Made by a program: the position numbers and the translations under genes
The notes under the pieces: model-generated
The model's database searches: none
The model's input: the letters and a program-made list of their open reading frames with translations, nothing else
Told to the model about the DNA's origin: nothing
Part shown: one piece after another, positions 15,390-22,335 of the stretch
How the letters are laid out: every line of letters begins with the position of its first letter
Position numbering within the stretch: position 1 is the stretch's first letter
Origin: JANRKT01 sp033763355
Lineage (GTDB): Bacteria > Bacteroidota > Bacteroidia > Chitinophagales > Chitinophagaceae
Reading direction: 5' to 3'
Assembly (NCBI GenBank): GCA_033763355.1
Contig: JANRKT010000184.1
Coordinates: 1-22,335, forward strand
DNA: 22,335 nucleotides

Positions 15390-15421
15390 TAAATTTATCA
15401 TATAGTTTCCGGATTGGCAAA
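15390..15421 (-). promoter_or_regulatory. Candidate Bacteroidota sigma-AB promoter for the DUF2235/CHASE2/caspase operon
   Basis: On the minus strand TTTG (15421-15418) is followed after 20 bases by TAAATTTA (15397-15390). The published Bacteroides consensus is TTTG, 19-21 bases, TAnnTTTG; only the last base of the -7 box departs. Transcription would begin near 15383 and leave a leader of about 70 bases before the ATG at 15314. Confidence 0.5.
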
Positions 15422-15485
15422 AAAACAGGCGGGGTAAAAGAATTTGAGGGGTATCAAAGCCTGTCCCCCTAAAATTTCCTCACCT

Positions 15486-15516
15486 GCCTGAGTACTTTAC
15501 ATGCTTCAGTACAGGC
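15486..15516 (-). terminator. Bulged hairpin downstream of the MarR gene
   Basis: GCCTG (15486-15490) and TACT (15493-15496) pair with AGTA (15508-15511) and CAGGC (15512-15516), with a two-base bulge. It lies 64 bases after the MarR stop on the minus strand and upstream of the DUF2235 promoter. The following T-tract is poor, so termination is plausible but not certain. Confidence 0.35.
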
Positions 15517-15579
15517 GAAATCCTAAAATGATAATTTACTGTCAACCGGGGCAGGAGTTGCCATTGCTGTAAATCAGCC

Positions 15580-16017
15580 TCACATCTCACTTGTGCCATT
15601 TTCCCTCGCTGTTTCCAGGATTTTGCCAATCAGGTTCCTCAGTGTACTTGTTTCACCGGCCGATAGACCTTTCAATAAAATTTCTTCCATAATATCTAAT
15701 GCTGTGTTGCAGTCCTGCAGTAATTTTTTTCCTTTGGCGGTCAGGCTGAGCCGCAGTATCCTTTTGTGAGAAGGGTCAACAGATTTCTTTAAAAGTTTTT
15801 TTCTTTCCAGTACTGTAACCAGTTCATTCATGCTTTGTGGTGTCATGGAGAAGCGGCGGCTGAGTTGTGCAGATGAAAGGTCGCCTTTGTCATAGTCTAC
15901 AAAATACAATACGGTGAATTGTATTGGTGTAATATCATATTGCTCCAGGGCACGGCCCATACGGCTGGTCACTTCTATTTCGGCCCTTTTAATCAGGTAT
16001 AGCATCCGGGGGTTCAT
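15580..16017 (-). CDS. MarR-family transcriptional regulator
   Basis: The 145-residue product is a MarR-type winged-helix protein. The N-terminal helix (MNPRMLYLIKRAEIEVTSRM) is followed by DITPIQFTVLYFVDY, the DNA-binding helices DLSSAQLSRRFSMTPQSMNELVTVLERKKLL and the wing VDPSHKRILRLSLTAKG, all in the usual order. ATG at 16017 is preferred to a TTG five codons upstream. It is divergent from an MFS transporter and a CoA-ligase cluster. MarR proteins in the same position (HcaR, CouR, FerR) repress hydroxycinnamate catabolism genes and release DNA when the hydroxycinnamoyl-CoA thioester binds. By context I infer the same role here. The 91-base gap holds a candidate operator and a near-leaderless promoter box. 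Confidence 0.9.
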   Translation of the reverse strand: MNPRMLYLIKRAEIEVTSRMGRALEQYDITPIQFTVLYFVDYDKGDLSSAQLSRRFSMTPQSMNELVTVLERKKLLKKSVDPSHKRILRLSLTAKGKKLLQDCNTALDIMEEILLKGLSAGETSTLRNLIGKILETARENGTSEM

Positions 16018-16029
16018 GTGGCAATTTAA

Positions 16030-16037
16030 CAAAAGTA
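16030..16037 (-). promoter_or_regulatory. Candidate -7 box of the MarR gene
   Basis: On the minus strand TACTTTTG is an exact match to the TAnnTTTG -7 consensus of Bacteroidota. No clear TTTG lies 19-21 bases upstream. The box ends 12 bases before the ATG at 16017, so the transcript would have a very short leader. Confidence 0.35.
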
Positions 16038-16047
16038 AATTTTTTTT

Positions 16048-16070
16048 GAATATCAGGATTCCTTATATTC
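16048..16070. promoter_or_regulatory. Candidate MarR operator palindrome
   Basis: GAATAT (16048-16053) and ATATTC (16065-16070) form a perfect inverted repeat with 11 bases between them, in the gap between the divergent MarR and MFS genes. It covers the expected -33 region of the candidate MarR promoter, so binding would repress the MarR gene and possibly the transporter. The half-sites are short and AT-rich, so chance is possible. Confidence 0.35.
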
Positions 16071-16108
16071 GATTTTAATTTTACAATCAAAGCCAAATTG
16101 TTTGCCGT

Positions 16109-17446
16109 ATGACGAATGGCGCTGATGTTACTGAAAAGCAGCAATCATTAAGATATGCATGGTATGTTGTTGCATTGCTCACCCTTGCCAACATATCATC
16201 TTTCCTCGACAGGCAGATACTTGCCCTGCTGGTAGGCCCCATTAAAAGGGATATGCACTTAAGCGATACCAAAGTGAGTTTACTGATGGGTTTAAGCTTT
16301 GCCATGTTCTATACCGTCTTTGGCATCATCATCGGCCGCTTTGCCGACACTACCAACCGGCGGAATATTATTATGGGGGGCATTGCTGTATGGAGTGTAC
16401 TTACTTCTTTATGTGCAGGGGTTAAAAATTATGCACAATTTTTTCTGGCAAGAATGGGAGTAGGGGTTGGTGAAGCTACACTTTCCCCATCGGCATATTC
16501 CATCATCACAGATTATTTCCCAAAACGCAAACTGGCCATTGCCATGAGTGTGTTTACCATGGGTATTTTTTTAGGTTCTGGCCTGGCGCTTGCAATAGGC
16601 GCAGGACTTGTTGCAAGGTTGCCCACAGAGGGTGTGCTGCATGTGCCGTTGCTTGGCAATATCTATCACTGGCAGAAATTGTTTCTTGTCATCGGATTAC
16701 CGGGTTTGCTTATTTCATTACTGATGTTAACCGTAAAGGAACCGGCCCGCAAAGACGTATTGTATAGCGAAGGCGTAAAAACAAAATTATCATTAAAAGA
16801 ATCTTTGCAGATTGTTTTCAGGCACCCCAAAACATACCTAAGCATTTGTCTTGGCACTGCATTTACCGCATTTGTAAGTTATGGGTGCACAGCATGGATA
16901 CCCACATATTTCAACAGGACCTTTGGCTGGCCTGTGCCTAAAGCTGGTTTGAGTTATGGCCTTGTATTGGTAGCAGCATCTGTGCTCGGGGTGTTGTGGG
17001 GCGGATGGTATGCAGATAAATTAAAAAGCAAAGGCATTCACCATGGCCGTGTAAGGGTGGGGCTTATTGCATCAATATCTTTAATAGCATGTTGTTTTAT
17101 ACCGGTAACAGGCAACCCCCATGTGGTGCTTGCATTGTTATTTGTTCCTTCATTTTTTCTGGCATCACCCATGGGGGCAAGCACTTCGGCCATACAGGAA
17201 CTGATGCCCAACCAGGTGAGGGCATTGTCATCAGCAATATTTTTATTTATACTTAATATGATTGGCCTTGGATTGGGCCCTTATATGGTAGCTTTTTTTA
17301 CAGACAGTATTTTCAAAGATGAAAAAGCCATCCGTTTTTCACTCGTGTCATTGTTTATAGTAGGGGGTGTTTTGGCAGTTCTCTTTTATGCTATCGGATA
17401 TAGGGGCTATAAAAAAGTAATGGAAAAGAGAATGAGCAAGGGGTAA
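16109..17446 (+). CDS. MFS transporter (Spinster-like)
   Basis: The 445-residue product is a 12-helix major facilitator permease. The first helix contains SFLDRQILALLVGPIKRDMHLSD, the opening typical of the Spinster-like branch, and the loop between helices 2 and 3 carries the signature GRFADTTNRR (motif A). Helix 4 (ARMGVGVGEATLSPSAYSIITDYFPKRKLA) is also characteristic. It is divergent from the MarR gene and leads the plus-strand set of CoA-thioester genes. Comparable clusters include an MFS permease for aromatic acids (HcaK in Acinetobacter), so uptake of a hydroxycinnamate-like acid is the best inference; the substrate cannot be read from the sequence. Confidence 0.9.
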   Translation: MTNGADVTEKQQSLRYAWYVVALLTLANISSFLDRQILALLVGPIKRDMHLSDTKVSLLMGLSFAMFYTVFGIIIGRFADTTNRRNIIMGGIAVWSVLTSLCAGVKNYAQFFLARMGVGVGEATLSPSAYSIITDYFPKRKLAIAMSVFTMGIFLGSGLALAIGAGLVARLPTEGVLHVPLLGNIYHWQKLFLVIGLPGLLISLLMLTVKEPARKDVLYSEGVKTKLSLKESLQIVFRHPKTYLSICLGTAFTAFVSYGCTAWIPTYFNRTFGWPVPKAGLSYGLVLVAASVLGVLWGGWYADKLKSKGIHHGRVRVGLIASISLIACCFIPVTGNPHVVLALLFVPSFFLASPMGASTSAIQELMPNQVRALSSAIFLFILNMIGLGLGPYMVAFFTDSIFKDEKAIRFSLVSLFIVGGVLAVLFYAIGYRGYKKVMEKRMSKG

Positions 17447-17478
17447 TCATTTATGAACCGGACCGGAGTATATTACTA

Positions 17479-17532
17479 TTGAACTTCCGTTTCGTCCGCC
17501 GTGGCGGATTATCGCCTGGTAATCCAGTTCAA
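17479..17532. repeat. Nested inverted repeats between the MFS and acyl-CoA dehydrogenase genes
   Basis: TTGAACT (17479-17485) pairs with AGTTCAA (17526-17532), GGATTA (17506-17511) pairs with TAATCC (17520-17525), and the 20 bases between the left outer and inner arms hold most of a separate palindrome, TCCGCC GT GGCGGA (17495-17508). The gap is 118 bases. No T-tract follows in either direction except ACTTTTAA on the plus strand, so the structure may lower read-through or simply be a repeat element. Confidence 0.5.
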
Positions 17533-17564
17533 CTTTTAATAAACATTAATAACCGGAATAAAAA

Positions 17565-19370
17565 ATGTCAGTACCGTATTATTCACGCCGCAACCTGCAC
17601 TTCATACTGTATGAAGTGCAGGATGTATTGTCACTGCTAAAGCATCCTTACTTTGCAGCGCATAATGCGGAGAGTTTTAATATGGTACTGGATACAGCGG
17701 AAGGCATTGCGGCAAAAACAATGCGGCCTTACCTGAAGGAAAGTGATAAACAGCCACCGGAACTGGTCAGCGGAAATGTGAAAGTTCACCCGGCATTGCA
17801 TGAATATTATAAAGCGTATTGTGAAAGCGGTTTATTGGCCTCCTGCTTTGATGAACAATACGGCGGACAGCAATTGCCCAAAGCAGTGTATGCAGCAGCT
17901 GATTTTATCGTTGGCAATGGCCACAATGGTTTTGAAATGTTTACTTCTTTATCAAACGGTGCAGCAAGGTTATTGATAAGTTTTGCATCACCGCAAATGG
18001 TTAATGAATATGCATTGAAAATATTAAGCGGCGAATACACAGCTACCATGTGCCTTACCGAAACGCAGGCCGGTAGCTCATTAAGTGATATTGCTACAAC
18101 AGCTTATCCCCAAACAGATGGGACTTATAAAATAAGAGGGCAAAAAATTTTTATCTCAGCAGGGGATCATGATATAACCGATAACATCATTCACCTTGTG
18201 CTGGCAAGAACAGAAAATGCACCCAAAGGAGTAAAAGGCATTTCTCTGTTTGCTGTACCAAAAAAAAGGGTTTCTTCCTCCTCCCGTCTTGAGGCCAACG
18301 ACGTTGCTTCCATTGGCATTTATCACAAAATGGGGCAGCGCAGCACCCCGGCTATGCATTTGGAATTTGGAGCGAATAATGATTGTACTGGTTATTTGAT
18401 TGGCGAAGAGGGAAAAGGCCTGCAGTACATGTTCCAGATGATGAATACAGCAAGATTGGGAGTAGGCCTTGCCGGAACCTATATTGCTTCTGCTGCTTAT
18501 TATGCATCGTTGCAATATGCAAAAGAAAGAACACAGGGGCGAAGACTGAATGACAAAGATGCCGGTGAAGGGCCTGTTGCTATCATCAGTCACCCCGATG
18601 TACGGCGGATGTTGCTTTCGCAAAAAACATTTGTGGAAGGATCGCTTGCCCTTTTACTGCAATGTTACAAATACACTGATCTTGAAAAAATAAGCGATGG
18701 CGACGATAAACAACGTTACAACGACCTGCTTGAACTGCTGACACCTGTTGCTAAAACTTACGGCGCTGAAATGGGAATTGTATCTGTAAACAACGGCCTG
18801 CAGGTATTGGGAGGGTATGGATATACAGAGGATTTTATACTGGAACAACTGGCCCGTGATGTACGCATCATGAGTTTATACGAAGGCACCACCGGCATAC
18901 AATCGCAGGCATTGCTCGGCAGGCAGGTAATAGCAAATAATGGAAGAACTTTGCAATACTGGAAAGAAGAAGTGGCAAAAGATATTAATGGAGCGCAGCT
19001 TTTTGCCAATATACAATGTTATGCTGACTGTTTGCTGAACGAGATACAGGAGTTCAGAAAAGTAACGCACTGCCTGATGGGTGTTGCAGCAAAAAGCGGT
19101 AAAGAAGCTTTCCTTGCAGACGCCAATTTATATATGGAGTTGTTTGCACTTATCAATGTGGCCTGGCAATGGATGAAGCAGGGCATAACAGCACAGCAAA
19201 AGCTCAGTGAAAGCAATTGCAGCTCTGGTGACAGGAAATTTTATAAATCAAAACTGCACAGCATGAAATTCTTTTTTCATTATGAGCTGAGAAAAACAAA
19301 AGGGTTGTGTGCAAGGCTTACGGATAATGAAGTGTTAACTGTGATGCAGGATGAAGATTTGATCATGTAA
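17565..19370 (+). CDS. Acyl-CoA dehydrogenase (large, about 600-residue type)
   Basis: The 601-residue product is an FAD-dependent acyl-CoA dehydrogenase of the long class with an extra N-terminal segment and a C-terminal extension domain. Family marks in order: MCLTETQAGSSLSDIATTA (about 162-180, FAD and substrate contacts), KIFISAGDHDITDNIIHLVLART (about 194-216), RLGVGLAG (297-304), QVLGGYGYTEDFILEQLARDVRI (about 413-435) and the catalytic glutamate E440 in LYEGTTGIQ. It would introduce the alpha-beta double bond in a CoA-activated side chain. In the hca cluster of Acinetobacter an acyl-CoA dehydrogenase (HcaD) handles dihydro-hydroxycinnamates, which is a reasonable analogue. Start at 17565 is the only Met before the conserved SRRNLHFILYEV opening. 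It is followed by the DUF3237 gene after 14 bases. Confidence 0.93.
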   Translation: MSVPYYSRRNLHFILYEVQDVLSLLKHPYFAAHNAESFNMVLDTAEGIAAKTMRPYLKESDKQPPELVSGNVKVHPALHEYYKAYCESGLLASCFDEQYGGQQLPKAVYAAADFIVGNGHNGFEMFTSLSNGAARLLISFASPQMVNEYALKILSGEYTATMCLTETQAGSSLSDIATTAYPQTDGTYKIRGQKIFISAGDHDITDNIIHLVLARTENAPKGVKGISLFAVPKKRVSSSSRLEANDVASIGIYHKMGQRSTPAMHLEFGANNDCTGYLIGEEGKGLQYMFQMMNTARLGVGLAGTYIASAAYYASLQYAKERTQGRRLNDKDAGEGPVAIISHPDVRRMLLSQKTFVEGSLALLLQCYKYTDLEKISDGDDKQRYNDLLELLTPVAKTYGAEMGIVSVNNGLQVLGGYGYTEDFILEQLARDVRIMSLYEGTTGIQSQALLGRQVIANNGRTLQYWKEEVAKDINGAQLFANIQCYADCLLNEIQEFRKVTHCLMGVAAKSGKEAFLADANLYMELFALINVAWQWMKQGITAQQKLSESNCSSGDRKFYKSKLHSMKFFFHYELRKTKGLCARLTDNEVLTVMQDEDLIM

Positions 19371-19384
19371 AAAATTTATTCCAC

Positions 19385-19930
19385 ATGCACAATGACAGAA
19401 GAAAATTTTTAACAGCGGTCGGACTTGGCCTGAGCGGATCAGCACTTGCCTCTCCTTTTTCTTTATTTGATGAAAGGCGGTTAAAAATGGAATTTGCATT
19501 TAAGGCTGAAGTGTTTGTGGATAAGGTAATGGATATTGGAATTACACAACATGGCAACAGGCGTATCATTCCCATTACAGGTGGAAGTTTTGAAGGGCCT
19601 GCTATAAAAGGAACCATAGTACCAGGCGGAGCTGATTGGCAAATCATAAGAGCTGATGGAGTTGCTGAGCTGGAGGCAAGATATACACTGCACACCCATG
19701 ATGGTGCTTTGATATATGTCGTTAATAAAGGTTATCGTCATGGCCCGGCTGAAGTAATGCAACGGCTTGCAAAAGGAGAAGCAGTTGACCCGGAAGAATA
19801 TTATTTCCGCACAACACCTGTATTTGAAACATCTGTTGCCAGGTATAACTGGTTAACCAAACATATTTTCATTGCCAGCGGTGACCGTAAGCCCGGCAGT
19901 GTGCTGATTGATTTTTATAAATTGTTGTAG
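19385..19930 (+). CDS. DUF3237 protein with Tat-type signal peptide
   Basis: The 181-residue product is a DUF3237 domain (about residues 36-180), a small beta-barrel family whose function is unknown. Recognisable parts are the opening FAFKAEVFVDKV, the GSFEGPAIKGTIVPGGADWQI core (about 68-88), EARYTLHTHDGALIYVVNKG and the closing YNWLTKHIFIASGDR. Residues 5-8 and following (RRKFLTAVGLGLSGSALAS) look like a twin-arginine signal with cleavage after ALA, so the folded protein may be exported. Most DUF3237 proteins have no signal. It lies 14 bases after the acyl-CoA dehydrogenase and 15 before the crotonase. Such genes are often found next to CoA ligases and hydratases for aromatic or fatty acids, which supports a place in the pathway but does not define a reaction. 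Confidence 0.85.
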   Translation: MHNDRRKFLTAVGLGLSGSALASPFSLFDERRLKMEFAFKAEVFVDKVMDIGITQHGNRRIIPITGGSFEGPAIKGTIVPGGADWQIIRADGVAELEARYTLHTHDGALIYVVNKGYRHGPAEVMQRLAKGEAVDPEEYYFRTTPVFETSVARYNWLTKHIFIASGDRKPGSVLIDFYKLL

Positions 19931-19945
19931 CTATAACGTAATATT

Positions 19946-20740
19946 ATGAAGCCAGATAACAAATCACTTAACGGGTTGCCAGCATCGCTGCAGGCAGAAA
20001 TGCTGGGCGACATACTTATTGTAAAGCTATGCCGCCCGGATAAGCGCAATGCACTGAATGACGAAACAGTTTTGGCCATTGAAAAAATTTTCACTGCTAT
20101 TCCTGCAGGTGCCAAAGCTGTTTTGATATATGGCGAAGGGAAGCATTTCAGCGCAGGCCTTGATTTATCGGAGCTGAAAGAAAGGGATGTGATAGAAGGG
20201 GTGCACCATTCCCGCATGTGGCACCGTGTATTGGATGCAGTGCAGTTTGGCAAAGCACCGGTAGTTGCTGTATTGCATGGCGCCTGTGTGGGCGGCGGGC
20301 TTGAACTGGCATCTGCCTGCCATATCCGTGTTGCTGAAAGTTCAGCATTCTATGCCTTGCCCGAAGGACAGCGGGGAATTTTTGTCGGCGGCGGTGCATC
20401 TGTCAGGTTACCCAAACTCATTGGCATGGCACGCATGCAGGACATGATGTTTACCGGGAGGGTGATTACAGCAGAAGAAGGAAATGCAATCGGCATATCA
20501 CAATACCTGGTTGAAGATGGAAAGGGGTTTGATAAAGGCCTTGAACTGGCAAAGAAGATTTCATCTAATGCCGGCATGACGAATTATGCTTTGATGCATG
20601 TGCTTCCGCGTATTGCCGATGCATCGCAGGACCAGGCGCTGATGATGGAATCGCTGATAGCAGCTATTGCACAAAGTGCACCGGAAGCAAAAGAAAGACT
20701 TAAATTATTTTTGGAAGGCAAAGCGAAGAAGTTAATATGA
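19946..20740 (+). CDS. Enoyl-CoA hydratase/isomerase family (crotonase) protein
   Basis: The 264-residue product is a crotonase-fold enzyme. The oxyanion-hole regions are GKHFSAGLDLSEL (about 65-77) and HGACVGGGLELASACH (about 111-126). Both glutamates that act in enoyl-CoA hydratase are present, E120 in GGGLELAS and E140 in ALPEGQRG. The C-terminal helix segment (MTNYALMHVLPRI) matches the trimer-forming part. It would add water to the double bond of a hydroxycinnamoyl-CoA or similar thioester. Whether it also cleaves the product like feruloyl-CoA hydratase-lyase is unclear: the active-site wording differs from the classic lyases, so a plain hydratase in a beta-oxidative route is also possible. 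It lies 15 bases after the DUF3237 gene and 105 before the synthase. Confidence 0.92.
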   Translation: MKPDNKSLNGLPASLQAEMLGDILIVKLCRPDKRNALNDETVLAIEKIFTAIPAGAKAVLIYGEGKHFSAGLDLSELKERDVIEGVHHSRMWHRVLDAVQFGKAPVVAVLHGACVGGGLELASACHIRVAESSAFYALPEGQRGIFVGGGASVRLPKLIGMARMQDMMFTGRVITAEEGNAIGISQYLVEDGKGFDKGLELAKKISSNAGMTNYALMHVLPRIADASQDQALMMESLIAAIAQSAPEAKERLKLFLEGKAKKLI

Positions 20741-20845
20741 TATTGAGGTATTTTCAGAACGATGAAATTAATTAATCACCCAATAACCCGTATCCCGGTC
20801 ACCTATATACAGATTATTCAATAACTCAATATTTCAACACAGCCA

Positions 20846-22335
20846 ATGATTGCTTCAGAAATAAATAAAACCGGGTTTAAAAAAGTAAATACAATAAAAA
20901 TTGACATTGAGAAGGAACTGCGCCCTGATGGTGTGGTATTGCTCCGTTCTGCCATTCAACTTGATCCCCACCCTTACCGGCTTACAGAACGATTGGTACA
21001 CTGGGCTGCGGTTGCACCGGGAAGAATTTTTATTGGCAGAAAAAACGAATCGGGGGACTGGATCACCCTCACTTATGATGAAACATTTGCCAGGGTAAAA
21101 AGCATTGCACAGGCATTGCTGCAAAAAAATGTTTCGGCTGAACGGCCCATTGCCATTCTCAGCGAAAACAGTATTGAACATGCATTGATGGCATTGGCAG
21201 CGCTGCATATCGGGGTACCTTATTCTGCCATTACACCCGCTTATTCATTGCGGTCAACTGATTTTGAAAAGCTCAGGCATGTTATCGGCCTGCTGACACC
21301 AGGTTTAATATTCGTGCAGGATGCAAAAAAATATGAAAGGGCATTGCAGGCTGTTGCCAAAGGTGTTGAAGTAGTAGGCACCCTCAATCCGCCTTCTGCG
21401 GACATTGAATTTACTCATTTCAAAGAATTGTTACAGACGCCGGTTACTGATGATGTTGAAAATGCATTCAAAGTTATTGAGCCAGGTACCATCGCAAAAA
21501 TTCTATTTACATCCGGCTCTACAGGTTTGCCAAAAGGGGTAATCAATACGCATCAAAACATCAGCGCCAACTGGCAGCAGATAACACAAACGTTTCCATT
21601 TTTGAAAGAGGAAGGACTGGAGTTTATTGACTGGCTTCCCTGGAACCATACATTTGGCGGTAACCATAATTTCGGTTTAACAGTTTACAATGGCGGTTCA
21701 TTATATATTGACGATGGCAATCCTACGCCCAATGGAATTATGATAACAGTAGCCAATCTTAAAGAAAGAAAGCCGACCGTATATTTTAATGTGCCCAAAG
21801 GTTTTGAAGATTTGATCCCTTATTTTAAAAAAGACAAGGAATTGTGCGGGCAATTTTTCAGCAACCTCCGGATGTTGTTTTATGCAGGCGCCGGTATGCC
21901 GCAGCATGTTTGGGATGCATGGGAGCAATTGGCTGTTGCAACCATCGGTAAAAAAGTTCTGATAGGAACTGGCCTTGGTTGTACAGAGGCATGCCCTTCT
22001 GCTTTGTTTGCAAGTGAACCGGGAGGCTTTGCAGGCTGGCTGGGGGTACCCGTGCCGGGGCTTGAATTAAAATTAGTACCTACAGGCGGCAAGCTTGAAG
22101 CAAGGTACCGGGGAAAAAATATTTTTCCGGGATATTGGCGGCAGCCTGAATTAACGTCAAAGGTTTTTGACGAAGAAGGTTTTTATTGTACCGGCGATGC
22201 ATTGAAATTTGTTGATGAAAACGATGCCGGCAGGGGAATGATCTTTGATGGAAGGATTGCGGAAGATTTTAAACTCAATACCGGCACATGGGTAAGTGTA
22301 GGAAATTTAAGGGCGCAAATGATAGCAGCCGGTAA
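20846..22335 (+). CDS. Feruloyl-CoA synthase-like AMP-dependent ligase, 3' end missing
   Basis: The reading frame from ATG at 20846 stays open to the right edge, giving 496 residues of a protein that is usually about 600-620 long. It is an ANL-superfamily acyl-CoA ligase. The phosphate loop is LFTSGSTGLPKG (about 220-231), the A5 region is IGTGLGCTEACPS (about 373-385) and the A7 region is YCTGDALKFVD (about 447-457). The segments LGVPVPGLELKLVP, YRGKNIFPGYW and GRIAEDFKLNTGTWVSVG are characteristic of the feruloyl-CoA synthase (Fcs) branch. It would activate ferulate or another hydroxycinnamate with ATP and CoA. The final catalytic Lys region lies beyond the window. It is the last visible gene of the plus-strand cluster that begins at 16109. 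Confidence 0.88.
   Translation, partial: MIASEINKTGFKKVNTIKIDIEKELRPDGVVLLRSAIQLDPHPYRLTERLVHWAAVAPGRIFIGRKNESGDWITLTYDETFARVKSIAQALLQKNVSAERPIAILSENSIEHALMALAALHIGVPYSAITPAYSLRSTDFEKLRHVIGLLTPGLIFVQDAKKYERALQAVAKGVEVVGTLNPPSADIEFTHFKELLQTPVTDDVENAFKVIEPGTIAKILFTSGSTGLPKGVINTHQNISANWQQITQTFPFLKEEGLEFIDWLPWNHTFGGNHNFGLTVYNGGSLYIDDGNPTPNGIMITVANLKERKPTVYFNVPKGFEDLIPYFKKDKELCGQFFSNLRMLFYAGAGMPQHVWDAWEQLAVATIGKKVLIGTGLGCTEACPSALFASEPGGFAGWLGVPVPGLELKLVPTGGKLEARYRGKNIFPGYWRQPELTSKVFDEEGFYCTGDALKFVDENDAGRGMIFDGRIAEDFKLNTGTWVSVGNLRAQMIAAG

Noticed and set aside
15315..15401. A 29-residue N-terminal extension of the DUF2235 protein.
   Set aside because: The conserved fold begins at KRIIICCDG, the extension has no family match, and the best promoter boxes overlap the upstream Met.
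3475..17530. A 16-base identity, CCTGGTAATCCAGTTC, at 3475-3490 (inside the gluconolactonase gene) and 17515-17530.
   Set aside because: At the first site it encodes ordinary residues of the propeller, and the flanks do not match. A chance match of this length in a window this size is unlikely but not remarkable, so I do not call it a repeat or attachment site.
18156..18623. A 155-codon open frame on the minus strand.
   Set aside because: It lies antisense to the well-supported acyl-CoA dehydrogenase and has no family resemblance.
20741..20845. A short ATG frame in the gap between the crotonase and the CoA ligase.
   Set aside because: It encodes about 20 residues with no ribosome site or family match. 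The gap is otherwise unremarkable.

Overview
The window reads as a chromosomal segment from a Bacteroidota bacterium, most likely of the Chitinophagaceae type. This is inferred from exported proteins whose signal peptides end in A-Q or S-Q, weak or absent Shine-Dalgarno sites, start regions rich in A and T, and promoter-like boxes of the TTTG / TAnnTTTG kind. I saw no rRNA, tRNA, CRISPR array, transposase or phage gene.

Layout. (1) Positions 1-3025 hold the 5' end of an exported WD40 protein (minus), an OpgC-like membrane acyltransferase (minus) and an unrecognised exported protein (plus). Their gaps are full of short palindromes: five copies of a GGTTCGTG-N4-CACGAACC family, one lying inside the 3' end of the acyltransferase gene, plus a cluster of GGGGTCT(T)CAT arms at 439-556. 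(2) Positions 3026-6769 (minus) look like a four-gene operon of exported proteins: tandem-YHS protein, PepSY-like protein, GlcG/HbpS-family protein and a gluconolactonase-type propeller protein, closed by a hairpin terminator. (3) Positions 6900-8060 (minus) encode a GH53 endo-galactanase lipoprotein. (4) Positions 8091-15314 (minus) form the most distinctive region. A DUF2235 alpha/beta hydrolase (Tle1-like), a CHASE2 sensor without an output domain, a 1281-residue exported protein with 22 uninterrupted TPRs and a C-terminal caspase domain, and a small exported protein lie in one apparent transcription unit with a recognisable candidate promoter. (5) Positions 15580-22335 carry a CoA-dependent aromatic-acid cluster: a MarR regulator (minus), divergent from an MFS transporter, acyl-CoA dehydrogenase, Tat-exported DUF3237 protein, crotonase and a truncated feruloyl-CoA synthase (all plus).

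How the parts may work together. In region 5 the transporter would import a hydroxycinnamate-like acid, the synthase activate it, the dehydrogenase and crotonase process the side chain, and the MarR protein repress the set; this resembles the hca/cou/fer gene sets of Proteobacteria. Region 4 combines a likely cytoplasmic lipase-like hydrolase, a membrane sensor and a periplasmic protease. I infer a sensing and protease effector module at the envelope; its function is not shown by the sequence and I know of no described system with this exact set. The WD40 fragment at the left edge belongs to a type often found joined to caspase domains, so a second caspase gene may lie just outside the window.
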